A stretch of 8,574 bases of DNA from Planctomycetota bacterium (lineage in GTDB: Bacteria > Planctomycetota > Planctomycetia > Gemmatales > Gemmataceae), in contig JACQFG010000136.1 of the NCBI GenBank assembly GCA_016200155.1, positions 1-8,574 on the forward strand, written 5' to 3'. A program made the translations under genes and the position numbers. This document shows positions 1 to 5,832 of the stretch, piece after piece; positions within the stretch are counted from its first letter, which is position 1, and every line of letters starts with the position of its first letter. The notes below the pieces were generated by a model. It saw nothing but the letters and a program-made list of their open reading frames with translations, did not search any database and had not been told where the DNA came from.

Positions 1-65
1 AAACGCCTCCGCAACTTCCACTGAATGAATGTGCGTACCTGGCTCAGAACAGGTTGCTTCATCAT
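1..65 (-). CDS. Possible start of a third gene in the HNH cluster (partial, runs off left edge)
   Basis: An ATG at 63-65 (minus) overlaps the TGA stop of the HNH gene by one base (TGATG), the usual arrangement for coupled translation. An AAGGA lies 7 bases upstream of it. The frame stays open to the window edge for 21 codons and begins MMKQPVLSQVRTFIQWKLRR, which is basic and hydrophobic. I recognise no family, and 21 open codons is weak evidence on its own; the case rests on the start/stop overlap and the ribosome binding site. A second in-frame ATG follows immediately at 60-62. The alternative is that this is untranslated sequence downstream of the HNH gene. Confidence 0.27.
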   Translation of the reverse strand, partial: MMKQPVLSQVRTFIQWKLRRR

Positions 66-367
66 CACAGATTCCTTGGCTTTCTTGCGTATATAACCCA
101 TTTTCTCACGAATGGCCATTGGGGATCAGCGAGAAGTGTCGTTATTTTTCCTGTCTTCGGGTCGATACCCGATAGATTGCACGATTTGTGCTTGCTGCAC
201 GCGTAACACGCCAGAGCGAGATTCGCGCCGAGTGTTGGGCCCCGGTGTTTGACGGCGATGATGTGGTCGATCTCGTGCGTCCTTGGGGAATGGCGCTGCG
301 GGAGTTGACAGTATTCGCACGCGTTTTTGGCGCGGCGTCGGACAAACGCGAGCAACGAGTCCGCCAT
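65..367 (-). CDS. HNH endonuclease, small, with atypical C-terminus
   Basis: A 100-residue protein with a clear HNH nuclease core. It has a first zinc knuckle C17-x2-C20 (CEYC), the catalytic D34-H35 in EIDHI, N49 in the NLALAC segment, a second knuckle C54-x2-C57, then H60-K61 and the NLSGIDP segment (64-70). HNH proteins cut or nick DNA using one metal ion held by the His/Asn residues. In relatives I remember, the stretch after 'TGK' continues as an Asn-Pro-Arg/Trp/His-Phe segment and a further 30-50 residues. Here it reads LLADPQWPFVRKW and stops, so the C-terminus looks replaced or truncated. The start is 3 bases after the stop of the small gene upstream, so the two are probably co-transcribed and coupled. 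The target is unknown; a defence, toxin or selfish homing role are all possible. Confidence 0.85.
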   Translation of the reverse strand: MADSLLAFVRRRAKNACEYCQLPQRHSPRTHEIDHIIAVKHRGPTLGANLALACYACSKHKSCNLSGIDPKTGKITTLLADPQWPFVRKWVIYARKPRNL

Positions 368-370
368 GAA

Positions 371-658
371 TCACCGTCCGTTGGCGTGCTTCTTCATGGA
401 CCTGCGAGCCTTGGAGTGCATCATTCCCAGCAGGTGGATGACGCGCTCGTAGTCGTCCATCTCGCTGCTTTCCGCATCTGTCAAAGTTCCTGCCCGAGCC
501 TTTACCATCAGCGCATCCATGCGTTCCTGGTCGGTTGGATCGAAGGCAAACTTCAGAATGGCCCGCGCCGCAGCGAGCGGCAGATCACCGCGCTCGGGCT
601 GAATGATCCGGGCCAGGATGCTGACATCGCAATTCGGAATGTTGAGCGTCGTGGACAT
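371..658 (-). CDS. Small conserved hypothetical protein paired with HNH endonuclease
   Basis: A 95-residue, mostly helical, charged protein. The N-terminal segment SILARIIQPERGDLPLAAAR (13-32) is followed by a segment with Asp/Glu-rich helices and the ending HSKARRSMKK (81-90). I recognise this pattern ('SILAR-IQPE...L...AAR' with a C-terminal 'SKAR.S') as a small hypothetical family often encoded next to HNH nucleases in planctomycetes and some other phyla. Its biochemical role is not known to me. The start is well supported: GGAG lies 8 bases upstream of the ATG. It is the first gene of a tight two- or three-gene unit, so it could be an antitoxin or immunity partner of the nuclease; that is inference from arrangement only. 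No DNA-binding motif is obvious. Confidence 0.85.
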   Translation of the reverse strand: MSTTLNIPNCDVSILARIIQPERGDLPLAAARAILKFAFDPTDQERMDALMVKARAGTLTDAESSEMDDYERVIHLLGMMHSKARRSMKKHANGR

Positions 659-762
659 GGGAATTCTCCAATCTGGCTTAGAGAAATCCTATCAGCCGGC
701 CCATGCTTGTGGAAGGCTAATTGATTGCACGGAAATGGATTTCGGTGACCCGGTCTTGCAGA

Positions 763-1575
763 TCATACAGCCCGATGAATCACATCCGGATGCGTGACAA
801 AGGCGTCGAGAAAACATACCATTTTTTCCCGCGCCGTGTGCCCGGTCGCTAGCACTTCCTCATGTGAAATTGTCGCTTCACCCAATCCCGCCGCCTTGTT
901 GGTGATGCAGGCAATCGCGGCGCACTCCATGCCGAGATCGTGCGCCGTCTGAATTTCGCGGGCCGTCGACATGCCGACCGCATCGATGCCGCAGGAGCGT
1001 AGAGCGCGAATCTCAGCCGGCGTCTCGTAGGACGGGCCGGTCATCTGCGCGTAGACGCCGGTCGGCAGCGGCAGCATTTCGAGCAGGCGCGCCGAATAGA
1101 CTGTCGCTTGCGGCGTAGCAGGCGCGCCTGCTACGCCGCAAGCGGCAGACGGATCGCGCCACCACCTGTCGCGCGTGCAATCGACGTGAGCGCGAATCGC
1201 CATCAGGGCGCCGGGCTGCAAATCGTCGCGAATGCCGCCGGCTGCGTTGGTGGTGATAAGGATCGACGCTCCGAGTTCGTGCGCGATGTAGATCGGTTGC
1301 ACGACGCTGCGCCAAGGATGGCCTTCGTAGAAGTGCAGCCGGCCCGCGAACACCAGTACCGGCACGTCGGCCCACGATCCGAGCAGCAAGATGCCGCGAT
1401 GCCCCGCCACGCTCGGCGTTTGCATTCCCGCGATCGAGCCGAACGGCAGTTCCACGGCATCGTCGAGCCGATCCGCCACGTCGCCCAGCCCGGAGCCCAG
1501 CACCAGCGCGATGCGTGGCTTTCGACTGCGGACGAGTGCTTGCAACTCCAGGTACTGAGTGATGCAGCGCGTCAT
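763..1575 (-). CDS. Purine nucleoside phosphorylase (trimeric, PNP/MTAP family)
   Basis: A 270-residue cytoplasmic enzyme that splits purine nucleosides with phosphate into free base and (deoxy)ribose-1-phosphate, in purine salvage. Family motifs occur in order: GSGLG (27-31, phosphate loop), GHRG (58-61), GRLHFYEGH (78-86), TNAAGG (109-114), GPSYETPAEIR (180-190; E184 matches the base-binding Glu), GMST (201-204), TNKAAG (225-230; N226 matches the Asn typical of 6-oxopurine PNPs rather than MTA phosphorylases) and SHEEV (237-241). The length is normal. Residues 145-157 are encoded by a perfect 40-base palindrome, in frame, in the variable loop before the GPSYETP motif. The start at 1573-1575 has GGA 5 bases upstream. 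It lies downstream of ubiX on the same strand across a 123-base structured gap. I leave the symbol blank because punA, deoD and xapA cannot be told apart here. Confidence 0.93.
   Translation of the reverse strand: MTRCITQYLELQALVRSRKPRIALVLGSGLGDVADRLDDAVELPFGSIAGMQTPSVAGHRGILLLGSWADVPVLVFAGRLHFYEGHPWRSVVQPIYIAHELGASILITTNAAGGIRDDLQPGALMAIRAHVDCTRDRWWRDPSAACGVAGAPATPQATVYSARLLEMLPLPTGVYAQMTGPSYETPAEIRALRSCGIDAVGMSTAREIQTAHDLGMECAAIACITNKAAGLGEATISHEEVLATGHTAREKMVCFLDAFVTHPDVIHRAV
1105..1144. repeat. Perfect 40-bp palindrome inside the PNP coding sequence (REP-like, copy 1)
   Basis: Two 20-base arms with no spacer: CGCTTGCGGCGTAGCAGGCG followed directly by its exact reverse complement. The outer 16 bases of each arm (CGCTTGCGGCGTAGCA) are identical to those of the palindrome at 4117-4158, while the centres differ (GGCGCGCC here, AGACCT there). 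Read in the PNP frame it encodes ACGVAGAPATPQA (residues 145-157) with no stop codon. Two copies with identical arms and different but still palindromic centres indicate a dispersed repeat family rather than chance. Confidence 0.93.
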
Positions 1576-1618
1576 GGGATTCCGTTGTCAAGGTCCGTTG
1601 CGCTCACCCCCCTCTCTG

Positions 1619-1693
1619 GTTGGCGAAACGGGAATGGGCATGACACAAGTGTCTGAAGTCGAAGGACTTCAATGCGGCTCCCGTTTCGCCAAC
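1619..1693. repeat. 75-base element folding into a three-way junction between ubiX and PNP gene
   Basis: Outer arms GTTGGCGAAACGGGA (1619-1633) and TCCCGTTTCGCCAAC (1679-1693) are exact complements over 15 bases. Inside, GCAT (1638-1641) pairs with ATGC (1672-1675). Two side-by-side hairpins then fill the junction: GACAC/GTGTC (1642-1646/1649-1653) and TGAAGTC/GACTTCA (1654-1660/1665-1671, loop GAAG). Almost every base is accounted for. The element occupies most of the 123-base gap between the ubiX stop and the PNP start, so it would lie in the transcript of that operon. It could be a small palindromic mobile repeat, a terminator or attenuator, or an RNA processing site. There is no T-run suited to a classical intrinsic terminator. 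Confidence 0.75.
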
Positions 1694-1698
1694 TCGCG

Positions 1699-2316
1699 CT
1701 AGGGCTTCGCCTCGCCCCAACGGCGGAACAGGTCATGCTCGACGCCGAGCTGATCGCAAATGCGGCCCACGATGAAATCGATCGCGTCGTCCAGCGATTG
1801 CGGCTTCGTGTAGAACCCCGGCGACGCCGGCAAGACGACGGCGCCGACCTCCGCACAGATCGTCAGGTTCCGCAATTGCACGACGCTCAAGGGCGCCTCG
1901 CGCGGCACGATCACCAGCTTGCGTTTCTCTTTCAGATGGACGTCGGCCGCCCGATGAATCAGGTTTTGCGACAGGCCATGCGCGATGGCGGCGGCCGTCC
2001 CGGAGCTGCACGGGCAGATCACCATGCCCGCCGTTTGAAAGCTCCCCGAGGCGATGCCGGCCATGAAGTTGCGATAGTCGTGGTAGATCAGTTGTCCCGG
2101 CAACGCCTGCCCCGCAACTTCGCCGAGCAGGTCGGAGAGGTGAAAATGCTCAAGATCAATGCGCCGGTCCATCTCTTGCTGGATGACCTGAACACTGGCT
2201 GGACTCAGAACGAGGTGAACGGTGCGGCCCGCGCGGATCAGCACCTCCAGCAGGCGTACGCCGTAGGGCGCGCCGCTGGCGCCGGTCATCGCAACGACAA
2301 GATCATTGACGGCCAT
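1699..2316 (-). CDS. ubiX: Flavin prenyltransferase UbiX (3-octaprenyl-4-hydroxybenzoate carboxy-lyase partner)
   Basis: A 205-residue flavoprotein that transfers a dimethylallyl group to reduced FMN, making the prenylated FMN cofactor needed by UbiD-type decarboxylases. It shows the family's Rossmann-like motif TGASGAPYG (11-19), E48, the segment CPCSSGTAAAIAHG (101-114), R122, K129, VPREAPLS (137-144, E140), the PASPGFYTKP segment (163-172, Y169) and DFIVGRICDQLG (180-191, R185). These positions agree with the active-site residues I remember for Pseudomonas UbiX. The frame is open further upstream, but the ATG at 2314-2316 is chosen because MAVNDLVVAMTGASG fits the family N-terminus. The start overlaps the end of the DedA gene by 14 bases, so translation is probably coupled. 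With mqnE nearby, its client may be the UbiD-like decarboxylase of futalosine-route menaquinone synthesis. Confidence 0.94.
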   Translation of the reverse strand: MAVNDLVVAMTGASGAPYGVRLLEVLIRAGRTVHLVLSPASVQVIQQEMDRRIDLEHFHLSDLLGEVAGQALPGQLIYHDYRNFMAGIASGSFQTAGMVICPCSSGTAAAIAHGLSQNLIHRAADVHLKEKRKLVIVPREAPLSVVQLRNLTICAEVGAVVLPASPGFYTKPQSLDDAIDFIVGRICDQLGVEHDLFRRWGEAKP

Positions 2317-3181
2317 CGGTGATCGGGCCTTTCGGGTTCGCCGGAGTTTTTTCCTCGGCCGGCACATGCGCTTGGCCGTTCCGGGCGGCATCCTCCTCGG
2401 CGTTCTTTTTGGCGGCTTCCTCCTCGGCCTTCTTGACGGCGGACTGCACGTCGGACGTCTTTACTTCCGAGCCCGGATGCATCGAGCGAGGCAACACCGT
2501 GTCGGCCACCTTTTCCGCCATGCTCTCCGCAACCTCTTCCAGCTTCTCCGTTACGGGTCCGACAAACGGCGGCATCTCCGTCGGATTGCCCGTCACCACC
2601 GGCTTCTTCCAGAAATGGTAAACGAAATAGATGGCGACGCCCCCAATCACCACCAGCACCAAGATCGGTTTGACGTACCTGGACTCCGCCTCGATCAGCT
2701 CGATGATGGTGTCCGCCGACCAATAACCGAGGAAAAAAAGCAAACTCACTCCCGGAATCGCGTAGATTCCGTCGGCGAGGAGAAATTGCGTGAGCGGCAA
2801 CTTCGCGATCCCCGCCGCCAAGAAAATCGGCGCCCGGATTCCCGGCGTCAAACGTGCGAACAGCAGTATCTTCACACCGTAGGTCTTGAAATTCTCGGAA
2901 ATGCTTGCGAGTTTCTCCGGAGTCAGCAGACGTTTGCGGACGAACGGCATATCGACGAGCTTGGCGCCCCAGAGACGCCCGATGAAATACAAGAAACTGT
3001 CTCCGATAATGACGCCGACGATGCAGACGGGGAGCATGTAATAGATTTCAACCTTGCCGTTGGTCGCCATCGCGCCGCCAAGGACAATGGGGAGTTCTTC
3101 GGGCATGGGGAAACCCAGGCCCGTGACAATGATGCCGAGGAATACCCCAAGGTAGCCCCAATGTTCGATAAGTTCCGGCAT
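2303..3181 (-). CDS. DedA-family inner-membrane protein with long charged C-terminal tail
   Basis: A 292-residue integral membrane protein of the DedA/SNARE-associated (VTT domain) family, implicated in lipid carrier (undecaprenyl phosphate or phospholipid) translocation and membrane homeostasis. It shows an N-terminal hydrophobic segment (11-24), the acidic re-entrant motif FPMPEELP (24-31), the hydrophobic stretch 46-68 with GD (60-61), the signature FARLTPGIRAPIFLAAG (108-124, R110 and R116) and two further membrane segments (about 143-160 and 171-190). Residues 205-292 form a long, soluble, Glu/Ala/Lys-rich tail, partly helical or coiled coil, which most DedA proteins lack. The ATG at 3179-3181 (GGA 5 bases upstream) is preferred over a TTG five codons upstream. 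It is the first gene of the minus-strand unit DedA-ubiX-PNP and diverges from the TIM-barrel gene. Confidence 0.9.
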   Translation of the reverse strand: MPELIEHWGYLGVFLGIIVTGLGFPMPEELPIVLGGAMATNGKVEIYYMLPVCIVGVIIGDSFLYFIGRLWGAKLVDMPFVRKRLLTPEKLASISENFKTYGVKILLFARLTPGIRAPIFLAAGIAKLPLTQFLLADGIYAIPGVSLLFFLGYWSADTIIELIEAESRYVKPILVLVVIGGVAIYFVYHFWKKPVVTGNPTEMPPFVGPVTEKLEEVAESMAEKVADTVLPRSMHPGSEVKTSDVQSAVKKAEEEAAKKNAEEDAARNGQAHVPAEEKTPANPKGPITDGRQ

Positions 3182-3292
3182 GACATTCCGTTTCAAGAAG
3201 TTGGCGCGACGATCAACTCCACCCCCATGCTCTCAGATCATAGATTAGATTGCAACCAAGCTGCAATACGAACTTCCCCAAAGGACCTTGCC

Positions 3293-4114
3293 ATGAAACT
3301 CGGCCTCATCAATTCCGCCTGGGCCCAGTCCGGCCGCGATACCTCCTATGGCATCCGCATGACCAAGGAGATCGGCTTCGACACCATCGACATCTTTGCC
3401 GACCCGCTCGACATCGACATCAAGGAACGCAAGCTCATCAAGCGCGAATGCGACAAGGCGAACTTGCCGATCGTCAGCGTCGCTTGCGTCGCGGTCGGCC
3501 TGGTCGATTTCAACCCGAGCGTGCAGCGTTTTCACATGACGCGCAGCAAGGCGTTTCTCGACTTAGTCTATGAATTCGAGGCCAAGAACCTCCTGCTCGT
3601 TCTGGGCGAATACATCTGGGAGCAACAGGTGATCCCGCCCAAGGAGCAATGGCAGATCGCCGTCAAGAACCTGCGCGAGCTGGGCAAGTACGCCGCCGAC
3701 CTCGGCGTGCAGATCGCCCTGGAGCTGGAGCCGTTCAAGCTGTCGCTGCTCAACAGCGTCGATAGCATGGTGCGCTTCATCGACGACGTCAACCATCCGG
3801 CCGTGCGCGCCAACATCGACATCTCGCACCTCGAGCTGGCGAAGGTGAAGCCGGAGGAGCTGCGGCGCTTGAAGGGCAAGGCGATCCACGTGCATCTGAG
3901 CGATTGCGACGGCAAGGTGCACGGCGATCTGCCGCCGGGCCGCGGTATCATGAATTTCGACCCGTACCTGCGCGAGATCAAGGCGCTCGGCATCGACGGC
4001 GCGGTATCGATCGAGCTGGAGTATTCCCCCGAGCCCGCGAAGATCGCCGAGTGGGTGCGCGAGGCGTACACGGCGACGGATCGCTTGATGGCGACGGCAG
4101 GGTTGCGCGGGTGA
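3293..4114 (+). CDS. Sugar phosphate isomerase/epimerase (xylose isomerase-like TIM barrel)
   Basis: A 273-residue cytoplasmic TIM-barrel protein of the AP_endonuc_2 superfamily, which includes D-tagatose/D-psicose 3-epimerases, hydroxypyruvate isomerase and inosose dehydratase. The barrel strands end in the expected metal ligands: Glu in ALELEPF (142-148), Asp176 with His179 in NIDISHL, His201 in IHVHLSD (198-204), and Glu in SIELEY (239-244). The loop DLPPGRGIMNF (212-222) corresponds to the usual 'PG.G..d' substrate loop. The start is well supported by AAAGGA 8 bases upstream of the ATG at 3293. The frame is open upstream to 2306, but that part is antisense to the DedA gene. It faces a Gfo/Idh/MocA oxidoreductase; such pairs commonly act on sugars or inositols. 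The exact substrate cannot be read from the sequence. Confidence 0.9.
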   Translation: MKLGLINSAWAQSGRDTSYGIRMTKEIGFDTIDIFADPLDIDIKERKLIKRECDKANLPIVSVACVAVGLVDFNPSVQRFHMTRSKAFLDLVYEFEAKNLLLVLGEYIWEQQVIPPKEQWQIAVKNLRELGKYAADLGVQIALELEPFKLSLLNSVDSMVRFIDDVNHPAVRANIDISHLELAKVKPEELRRLKGKAIHVHLSDCDGKVHGDLPPGRGIMNFDPYLREIKALGIDGAVSIELEYSPEPAKIAEWVREAYTATDRLMATAGLRG

Positions 4115-4116
4115 TT

Positions 4117-4158
4117 GCCGCTTGCGGCGTAGCAAGACCTTGCTACGCCGCAAGCGGC
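4117..4158. repeat. 42-base palindrome between convergent genes (REP-like, copy 2; possible bidirectional terminator)
   Basis: Arms GCCGCTTGCGGCGTAGCAAG (4117-4136) and its exact complement (4139-4158) are separated by AC. The 16-base block CGCTTGCGGCGTAGCA and its complement are identical to the copy at 1105-1144. The element fills the gap between two facing stop codons: TGA at 4112-4114 on plus, and TAG at 4158-4160 on minus, which overlaps its last base. In either transcript it would form a 20-bp GC-rich hairpin directly after the stop, so it may terminate transcription or protect both 3' ends. No strong T-run follows. Confidence 0.93.
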
Positions 4159-5141
4159 TAGATTTTGACGCAGCGTTTCTCGCGCGCCGACGTATTGATC
4201 GCATCCAGCACCTTCGCCAACTTCACCGCTTCCTCCGGCGCCGGGTACACCGGCTTGTCCTCCAGCACCGCCCGTCCGAAATCCTCGATCATGCACTGAA
4301 TCTGATCGTGCCCGGGAACCATGAATTCCTCGGTGTTCAGCGTCTCGTTGCCCTGGACGAAGTAGCTCGCTTGCCGCGGAATCCACATGTCGGGGATCGT
4401 GACGACGCCATGCGTGCAGACGATCTCGAGCCATTCACGGTAGGGATGAATGAAGCTGCAATCGAAATTCGCCATGCGGCCGTCGGCGAACCAGAGCGTC
4501 GCGCACAGTGCGGTATCGACGCCGTCCTTGAACGTCGCGGCCGCCCACACCTTCACCGGCTCCTCGCCGAACGCCCAGCGGATGCCATAGGTGCAGTAGC
4601 AGCCGACGTCGAGCAGCGAGCCGCCGGCGCTGGTGGGCGATAGGCGGATATTCGCTTTTGCCAGAGGCAGCGTGAAGGTGAACGCCGCATTGACACGCTC
4701 GACCCGGCCGAGCTTGCCCGACTGCAGCAGCTTCTTGATCTCGTGCGTGCGCGGATGGTGCGGCCAAAAGAAGCCGTCCATCAATGTGACCTTCTTGACG
4801 TGACAGAAGGCAACTAGCGCCTCGGCCTCGCACGCCGTCGGCGTCAACGGCTTCTCGCACAGGACATGCTTGCCGCGCTCCGCTGCCTTGCGCGTCCACT
4901 CGTCGTGCAAGTGGTTCGGCAACGGATTGTAAACGGCGTCGATGGTCGGATCGTCGAGCAGCGCCTCGTAGCTGCCGAACGCCTTCGGAATGCCGGCCGC
5001 CTTGGCTGCATCCTGCGCCTTCTGCAGCGATCGGCTCGCAATGCCGACGAGTTCGGCGTTGGCCGCCTTCGCAAAGCCAGGCAACAGCCGGTTGTTGATA
5101 TTGGCGACGCCGAGGATGCCCCAGCGGATTTTTTTGGTCAT
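4158..5141 (-). CDS. Gfo/Idh/MocA-family NAD(P)-dependent oxidoreductase
   Basis: A 327-residue cytoplasmic dehydrogenase. The N-terminal Rossmann fold starts IRWGILGVANI (5-15), with a Gly-x-Leu-Gly-x-Ala nucleotide-binding loop. Residues 68-77 (DAVYNPLPNH) and the hallmark EKP at 96-98 (Lys97 contacts the cofactor and substrate) follow. The C-terminal alpha/beta domain contains GGSLLDVGCYCTYGIRWAFG (173-192), the D-x-G-x-Y segment of the trans-dihydrodiol dehydrogenase/1,5-anhydrofructose reductase-like branch. Substrates in this family are usually sugars, their lactones or cyclitols; the one here is unknown. The start has GGGGA 7 bases upstream. The gene converges on the TIM-barrel gene with only a palindrome between them, and diverges from the small-protein/protease pair. 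Length is typical for the family. Confidence 0.92.
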   Translation of the reverse strand: MTKKIRWGILGVANINNRLLPGFAKAANAELVGIASRSLQKAQDAAKAAGIPKAFGSYEALLDDPTIDAVYNPLPNHLHDEWTRKAAERGKHVLCEKPLTPTACEAEALVAFCHVKKVTLMDGFFWPHHPRTHEIKKLLQSGKLGRVERVNAAFTFTLPLAKANIRLSPTSAGGSLLDVGCYCTYGIRWAFGEEPVKVWAAATFKDGVDTALCATLWFADGRMANFDCSFIHPYREWLEIVCTHGVVTIPDMWIPRQASYFVQGNETLNTEEFMVPGHDQIQCMIEDFGRAVLEDKPVYPAPEEAVKLAKVLDAINTSAREKRCVKI

Positions 5142-5185
5142 GATGGTTCCCCTGATGTTTGATGCCGACGCAGGATGAATAGGAG

Positions 5186-5191
5186 TATAAT
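5186..5191 (+). promoter_or_regulatory. Perfect TATAAT -10-like box in the divergent gap
   Basis: TATAAT lies 39 bases upstream of the small gene at 5230, within the 88-base gap between two divergent genes. No good -35 sits at 16-18 bases; TTGATG (5159-5164) is too far at 21 bases. On the minus strand the same spot reads TATACT, which could serve the oxidoreductase gene. The divergent placement makes a promoter plausible but unproven. Confidence 0.35.
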
Positions 5192-5229
5192 ATGGCTAAC
5201 ACGACGCAATGCCGTTCTCGGAGGCGATC

Positions 5230-5508
5230 ATGGACATCAAACGCGGGCCTCGCTACAGCAGGGAAGAATTTTCCAAACGCGGCGACGCGATCTATGAAGC
5301 AAAGGTTCGGCCAAATTTGCAGAAAAAGGACGATAGCAAGTTCGTGGCGATCGATATAGAGACTGGCGATTATGCAATCGCCGCCAGGGAACTCTTGGCG
5401 TGTGCGCGTCTCCGGCGTCGGTTGGTCGACCCGCAAATCTGGTTGAAGCGAATCGGATCACGATATCTTTACACGTTCGGCGGTTCCGATGTCGAGGACC
5501 AATCATGA
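5230..5508 (+). CDS. Small conserved hypothetical protein coupled to clan AA aspartic protease
   Basis: A 92-residue protein. The core runs RYSREEFSKRGDAIYEAKVR (8-27), then KFVAIDIETGDY (37-48) and, near the end, DPQIWLKRIGSRYLYTFGG (67-85). I recall this pattern ('Y..EEFARRG..IYE..v...v....gk.vAIDi.tG.y.i......A...l....pda.iw..RiG....y..GG') as a small uncharacterised family usually found just before a clan AA aspartic protease. The ATG at 5230 is chosen over one at 5209 because GGAGG lies 5 bases upstream and the family begins near here. Its stop overlaps the protease start in an ATGA, so the two are translated together. Function is unknown; an antitoxin-like or substrate/adaptor role is speculation from the arrangement. 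Confidence 0.85.
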   Translation: MDIKRGPRYSREEFSKRGDAIYEAKVRPNLQKKDDSKFVAIDIETGDYAIAARELLACARLRRRLVDPQIWLKRIGSRYLYTFGGSDVEDQS

Positions 5509-5822
5509 TTCGTGGCGTAGTCACCCAGTTCAAAGCCAGAGTACCAGTGCAAGTTCGAGGTAGCGAAGGTCAACGCCTAACCATCCAAGCCGCCGTGGAC
5601 ACTGGGTTCAACGGCATGCTGGCCCTCCCGGCTGAGGTCATCGCTTCACTGGGCCTGCCTTGGGAGAGCGAAGGCAGTGGAGTCCTGGCGGATGGTCGCA
5701 TAAGCTATTTCGATATCTATACGGCGACCGTCCTTTGGCACGGGCGAATTCGGACGATCACGGTGAGCGGATTGGACATGTATCCGTCGATCCGCATGGG
5801 TCTTTTGGACGGGGACGATTAA
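5505..5822 (+). CDS. Clan AA aspartic protease (retropepsin-like, single domain)
   Basis: A 105-residue protein with the catalytic triad of a retropepsin-fold half-protease: VDTGFNGMLALP (31-42), where Asp32-Thr33-Gly34 is the active-site DTG, followed by LGLPW (49-53), a G-x-x-x-L-A-D-G turn (58-64) and a beta-rich second half ending in IRMGLLDGDD. This matches the small 'clan AA aspartic protease' family with DTGF, in which two chains are expected to dimerise to form one active site. The conventional ending with Gly-hydrophobic-Leu-Leu is present. The start overlaps the upstream stop (ATGA at 5505-5508) and has GAGG 8 bases upstream. No signal peptide is visible, so it is probably cytosolic. 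Its natural substrate is not known. It converges on the next gene with a 10-base gap. Confidence 0.9.
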   Translation: MIRGVVTQFKARVPVQVRGSEGQRLTIQAAVDTGFNGMLALPAEVIASLGLPWESEGSGVLADGRISYFDIYTATVLWHGRIRTITVSGLDMYPSIRMGLLDGDD

Positions 5823-5832
5823 CTCAGTGGAT

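Noticed and set aside
763..1575. PNP gene as a pseudogene broken by the palindrome
   Set aside because: The frame is continuous through the palindrome and every family motif on both sides is intact, so the gene is probably functional.
1585..1590. A perfect TTGACA (minus strand) just before the PNP start as a -35 box
   Set aside because: The matching -10 position would fall inside the coding sequence and shows no TATAAT-like hexamer.
2306..3292. A 329-codon open extension in front of the TIM-barrel gene on the plus strand
   Set aside because: It is antisense to the DedA gene, is rich in Arg/His/Asp typical of shadow frames, and the TIM-barrel family begins at the ATG at 3293, which has its own ribosome binding site.
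3563..4434. Long minus-strand open frames of 213 and 288 codons opposite the TIM-barrel gene
   Set aside because: They have no recognisable motif and lie across a well-supported gene with all metal ligands; GC-rich codon bias creates such antisense frames.
4435..5436. A 333-codon minus-strand open frame across the oxidoreductase start and the divergent gap
   Set aside because: It is out of frame with the Gfo/Idh/MocA gene, is Arg/Gln-rich, and overlaps both that gene and the small gene at 5230.
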